In this document: piece by piece, positions 7,909 to 9,925 of the stretch
Position numbering within the stretch: position 1 is the first letter of the stretch
How the letters are laid out: the number at the start of each line of letters is the position of its first letter
Made by a program: the position numbers and the translations under genes
Source: CAZTAK01 sp964611585
Lineage (GTDB): Bacteria > Pseudomonadota > Alphaproteobacteria > SHVP01
NCBI GenBank assembly: GCA_964611585.1
Contig: CAZTAK010000078.1
Location: forward strand, 1 to 9,925
DNA length: 9,925 nucleotides
Reading direction: 5' to 3'
Notes under the pieces: model-generated
The model's input: only the letters and a program-made list of their open reading frames with translations
Told to the model about the DNA's origin: nothing
The model's database searches: none

Positions 7909-7985
7909 TCAGTTTGACAGGAGGTTCAATCAGGGGGGAGGACCTTGAAGAAGGTTTCCAGTGACTGATATCACCGCGAGCCAGC
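7886..7985 (-). ncRNA. Candidate small RNA with two anti-Shine-Dalgarno segments
   Basis: The minus strand just before the terminator shows small-RNA architecture. In order it has a GTGA/TCAC hairpin (7974-7961), an ACCTT-CTTC-AAGGT hairpin (7955-7942), a single-stranded TCCTCCCCCC (7942-7933), then TTGA-ACCTCCTG-TCAA (7929-7914) with CCUCC in the loop, and finally the intrinsic terminator. Exposed CCUCC motifs can pair with ribosome binding sites, as in the alphaproteobacterial CcsR (cuckoo) and alpha-r14 small RNA groups. I cannot assign it to either group by eye. The 5' end is uncertain; 7985 is an estimate and no convincing -10 was found. It might instead be the 3' part of the DUF1192 transcript. 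Confidence 0.45.
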
Positions 7986-7999
7986 CTAGGGCGCAGACA

Positions 8000-8014
8000 T
8001 AAAGATATGGTTAA
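8000..8014. promoter_or_regulatory. CtrA-like binding site
   Basis: On the minus strand the site reads TTAA, seven bases (CCATATC), then TTTA, one mismatch from the CtrA consensus TTAA-N7-TTAA, and it contains the favoured TTAACCAT half. It is an AT-rich island in GC-rich DNA, 15-30 bases upstream of the estimated start of the candidate small RNA. Function is inferred from the motif alone. Confidence 0.3.
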
Positions 8015-8115
8015 CCGCATCCGGCCCGGGGCCCCGGGAGGTCAGGGGGCGGGCACGGGCGCCCCTGCCGGAGCGGCTGTTCCGCCCGGGGCAGGCCGTA
8101 ATCCCGCGCCGGCAC

Positions 8116-8307
8116 CTACTTGAAAACCGATTCGGCGTCGCCGCGGTGGGAAGTCTTGGCCGCGATCACCGCGCGGACGCGCGTAATGGTCTCCTCGAGG
8201 CCCGCAATAAAGTCCTCGAGTTCCTCAATTCCCATGGTCTCGAAGTCGGGTTCGCCTGCGGGTTTGGGCGGGGGCGCGAGATCGTCTGTATCGGCCACGA
8301 GTGACAT
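8116..8307 (-). CDS. DUF1192 family small protein
   Basis: The product has 63 residues, normal for DUF1192. The pattern is characteristic: an N-terminal acidic and proline-rich stretch (DTDDLAPPPKP), a short linker, MGIEELEDFIAGLEETITRV forming a short amphipathic coiled coil, and RAVIAAKTSHRGDAESVFK ending in the conserved aromatic-Lys (FK). The function is unknown; the family is widespread in alphaproteobacteria. Start choice is open. The ATG at 8307 directly abuts AAAGG, which is too close. The in-frame GTG at 8298 has AAAGGA at an ideal distance of 8 bases and would give 60 residues. It is divergent from the quinone oxidoreductase gene with 81 bases between, an arrangement I recall from other alphaproteobacteria. 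The AT-rich patch at 8342-8350 probably holds one or both -10 elements. Confidence 0.85.
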   Translation of the reverse strand: MSLVADTDDLAPPPKPAGEPDFETMGIEELEDFIAGLEETITRVRAVIAAKTSHRGDAESVFK

Positions 8308-8388
8308 CCTTTGCGGTGCGCGGGTCTTGCGCCGGAACGGCGATAATAATAGACCCGGCCCCGGCCCGCCAAACCGGAGAGACCGCTA

Positions 8389-9387
8389 ATGCCCGCCACC
8401 CTGCCCGCTACCATGACCGCCATCGAGATCACTGAACCAGGCGGCCCACACGTCCTCAAACCGGGAACCCGCCCGGTGCCGGTGCCGGGTCGGGGCGAAA
8501 TCCTGGTCAAGGTCGCCGCCGCCGGTATCAACCGGCCCGACGTATTCCAGCGCTTGGGCGGCTATCCGCCGCCGCCGGGCGCCTCCGACAGCCCCGGGCT
8601 CGAGGTGGCGGGCACCGTCGCCGCTGCCGGGCCAGACGCAAACGAATGGGCCGAGGGCGATTCCGTGTGCGCGCTGGTATCGGGCGGCGGCTATGCCGAA
8701 TACTGCGTGGTGCCGGTGCCGCAAGCCCTGCCGGTGCCGTCAGGGCTCGGTCTCACGGAGGCCGCGGCGCTGCCGGAAACCTTCTTTACGGTGTGGGCAA
8801 ACGTTTTCGACCGGGCCCGACTCAAAGACGGCGAAACGTTGCTGGTGCACGGCGGCTCCAGCGGCATCGGTACCACGGCGATCCAGATGGCGCGGGTGAT
8901 GGGCGCAACCGTTCTGACGACCGCGGGCTCGGCGGAAAAATGCGCGGCATGCACGGACCTCGGGGCGGCGCGCGCCATCAACTACCGCGAAGAGGACTTC
9001 GTTGCGGTGGTCGCCGAGGAAACCGCGGACGGCGCCAACGTCATTCTCGACATGGTAGCGGGGCCCTATATCCCGCGCGATCTCGACTGCCTGGCGCTGG
9101 AGGGGCGGCTGGTCGTCATCGCCCTCCTCGGCGGCTCGACCGCCGAAATCGATCTCAACGCCCTGATGCGGCGGCGCCTGACCCTCACCGGTTCGACGCT
9201 GCGGCCGCAATCGGTCGAGGCCAAGGGTATGATTGCCGCGGCCCTGCGCCGGCACATCTGGCCGCACCTCGAATCGGGCGCAATCCGGCCGGTGATCGAC
9301 AGCACCTTTCCGCTCGCCGAAGCCGCCAAGGCCCACGCCCGCATGGAATCCGGCGCCCACATCGGCAACATTGTCCTGACGGTTTAG
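8389..9387 (+). CDS. NAD(P)H quinone oxidoreductase, PIG3 type (MDR superfamily)
   Basis: The product has 332 residues. The catalytic GroES-like domain covers about 1-130, with the family-typical GINRPDVFQRLGGYPPPPGA (47-66), GLEVAGTV and GGGYAEYCVVP. The Rossmann domain follows: LLVHGGSSGIGTTAIQMA (151-168) is the dinucleotide-binding loop, and LTTAGSAEKC with NYREEDF is usual for NADPH-preferring quinone reductases. The zinc ligands of alcohol dehydrogenases are absent, so this is the zinc-free quinone oxidoreductase branch, acting on quinones in the cytoplasm. GGAGAG at 8376-8381 is 7 bases before the ATG at 8389, supporting this start; the family-like start MTAIEITEPG at 8413 would remove eight residues. 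No terminator follows before the KAP gene. Confidence 0.9.
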   Translation: MPATLPATMTAIEITEPGGPHVLKPGTRPVPVPGRGEILVKVAAAGINRPDVFQRLGGYPPPPGASDSPGLEVAGTVAAAGPDANEWAEGDSVCALVSGGGYAEYCVVPVPQALPVPSGLGLTEAAALPETFFTVWANVFDRARLKDGETLLVHGGSSGIGTTAIQMARVMGATVLTTAGSAEKCAACTDLGAARAINYREEDFVAVVAEETADGANVILDMVAGPYIPRDLDCLALEGRLVVIALLGGSTAEIDLNALMRRRLTLTGSTLRPQSVEAKGMIAAALRRHIWPHLESGAIRPVIDSTFPLAEAAKAHARMESGAHIGNIVLTV

Positions 9388-9410
9388 GTGCCGGTACACT
9401 CGCACTCGTT

Positions 9411-9925
9411 GTGACTAACCGAAGTCAACTTGATCGGGCCATAGACGATGAGGCCCATGATCGCCTCGGGCGCGGCGCATTCGTGGACCGCCTGGTCGGT
9501 CGCCTTGTTTCTAGAGAATCAGGCACTTCAACGGGACTTGTCGTTGGCGTGACGGGCGAGTGGGGAAGCGGAAAAAGCTCAATCTTGAATTTTGTATCGC
9601 GGAAAATTAAAGAATGAATGGCCCGACGCAGTGGTTTTTTCGTTCAACCCATGGATCGTTTCTGGTGGCGATGACCTAATTGCAACTTTCTTTCGCGCGT
9701 TTCTAAGGGAAATACAGTCGCACCCGGACACTCCAAGCGACAAAATCAAGGAACTCAGTATTGCGGCCTTGTCAATGGTGCAACACTTTAGCGATCAGGT
9801 TGCGCAATATGGGGGAACTCCAAGTTTCATAGCGAAATTCGTCAGCGCAATAGTTGGGCTAGTTCGCACGCGAAGCCATACTGATACGCCACCACTTCAT
9901 GCTTCACGTGAGAATCTACGTCGGC
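9411..9925 (+). pseudogene. KAP-family P-loop NTPase, frameshifted and 3' partial
   Basis: The first frame begins at GTG 9411 (product MTNRSQLDRAIDDEAHDRLG...). It has the KAP opening pattern (DDEAHDRLGRGAFVDRLV), then GLVVGVTGEWGSGKSSIL with Walker A at 49-56, and stops at TGA 9615-9617 after 68 residues. The homologous continuation is in the +1 frame from 9616 to the window end without a stop: WPDAVVFSFNPWIVSGGDDL, then TFFRAFLREIQ, the conserved post-Walker A region with the fNPW motif. The break is at GAAT GAAT (9612-9619); removing one copy restores IKEWPDAVV. KAP ATPases are often membrane-linked and include PifA, the F-plasmid phage-exclusion protein. There is no ribosome binding site before the GTG. 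Base composition is clearly less GC-rich than upstream, with codons such as ATA, AGT and CTA, suggesting transfer. A sequencing error is possible. Confidence 0.75.

Larger units (their letters stand above)
7685..8115. other. Gene-free region with structured-RNA signals
   Basis: No convincing protein gene is seen in these 431 bases; the open minus-strand frame crossing it is interrupted in sense by an intrinsic terminator and shows no domain. The region holds, from low to high coordinates, a long inverted repeat (7788-7848), a minus-strand terminator (7886-7908), a probable small RNA body (to about 7985), a CtrA-like box (8000-8014) and very GC-rich palindromes. The palindromes are CCCGGGGCCCCGGG at 8025-8038 and a CAGGGG/CCCCTG stem at 8044-8068. 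The last could mark the end of the DUF1192 transcript, but it has no T-tract on either strand. Confidence 0.6.

Noticed and set aside
7685..8020. N-terminal extension of the thioesterase or a separate minus-strand gene
   Set aside because: The frame is open, but it translates a terminator hairpin and a poly-A run, is low in recognisable structure, and the thioesterase domain is complete from 7684.
8185..8188. CRISPR arrays, tRNA, rRNA or insertion sequences anywhere in the window
   Set aside because: No regularly spaced direct repeats, cloverleaf, rRNA-like sequence or transposase was seen on either strand; the coordinates given are nominal.
9600..9625. Programmed +1 frameshift at GAA UGA in the KAP gene
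   Set aside because: There is no upstream SD-like stimulator, slippery CUU-type codon or clear downstream structure. The GAAT tandem duplication is a simpler explanation.

Overview
The window is GC-rich, densely packed bacterial chromosome that looks alphaproteobacterial, probably Rhodospirillales-like. This rests on protein flavour and gene neighbourhoods: a DUF1192 gene divergent from a PIG3-type quinone oxidoreductase, a zinc-free-type L31, an IbpA-type small heat-shock gene behind a ROSE-like leader, and a frataxin gene beside an MsbA-related ABC exporter. All assignments come from reading motifs by eye; no database search was run.

Layout. Positions 1-3309 (+) hold three envelope genes in a row: the end of an OmpA-like protein, a MotA/TolQ/ExbB-type channel protein with a helical tail, and a membrane-anchored coiled-coil protein ending in an OmpA/MotB peptidoglycan-binding domain. 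Converging on them (-) are cyaY (frataxin) and an ABC exporter half-transporter, overlapping by 19 bases. Divergent from cyaY is rpmE (L31), with a clear sigma70-type promoter that contains a dyad, and an intrinsic terminator. Next comes a heat-shock unit: an RpoH-like promoter, a roughly 100-nt structured leader whose last hairpin fits a ROSE RNA thermometer, then two Hsp20 genes and a strong terminator. A 4HBT-fold thioesterase follows on the minus strand.

A gene-free stretch (7685-8115) contains a long inverted repeat, a minus-strand intrinsic terminator, a candidate small RNA with two anti-Shine-Dalgarno (CCUCC) segments, and a CtrA-like box. Then come a divergent DUF1192 gene (-) and quinone oxidoreductase gene (+).

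From about 9400 the base composition falls clearly and a KAP-family P-loop NTPase gene begins only 23 bases after the oxidoreductase stop. It is frameshifted by what looks like a 4-base tandem duplication (GAAT GAAT) and runs off the window. This is the likely left edge of an accessory, possibly phage-defence, region.

Most of the window is housekeeping. The observations most worth following are the ROSE thermometer with its RpoH promoter, the candidate anti-SD small RNA, and the broken KAP gene at the composition boundary.
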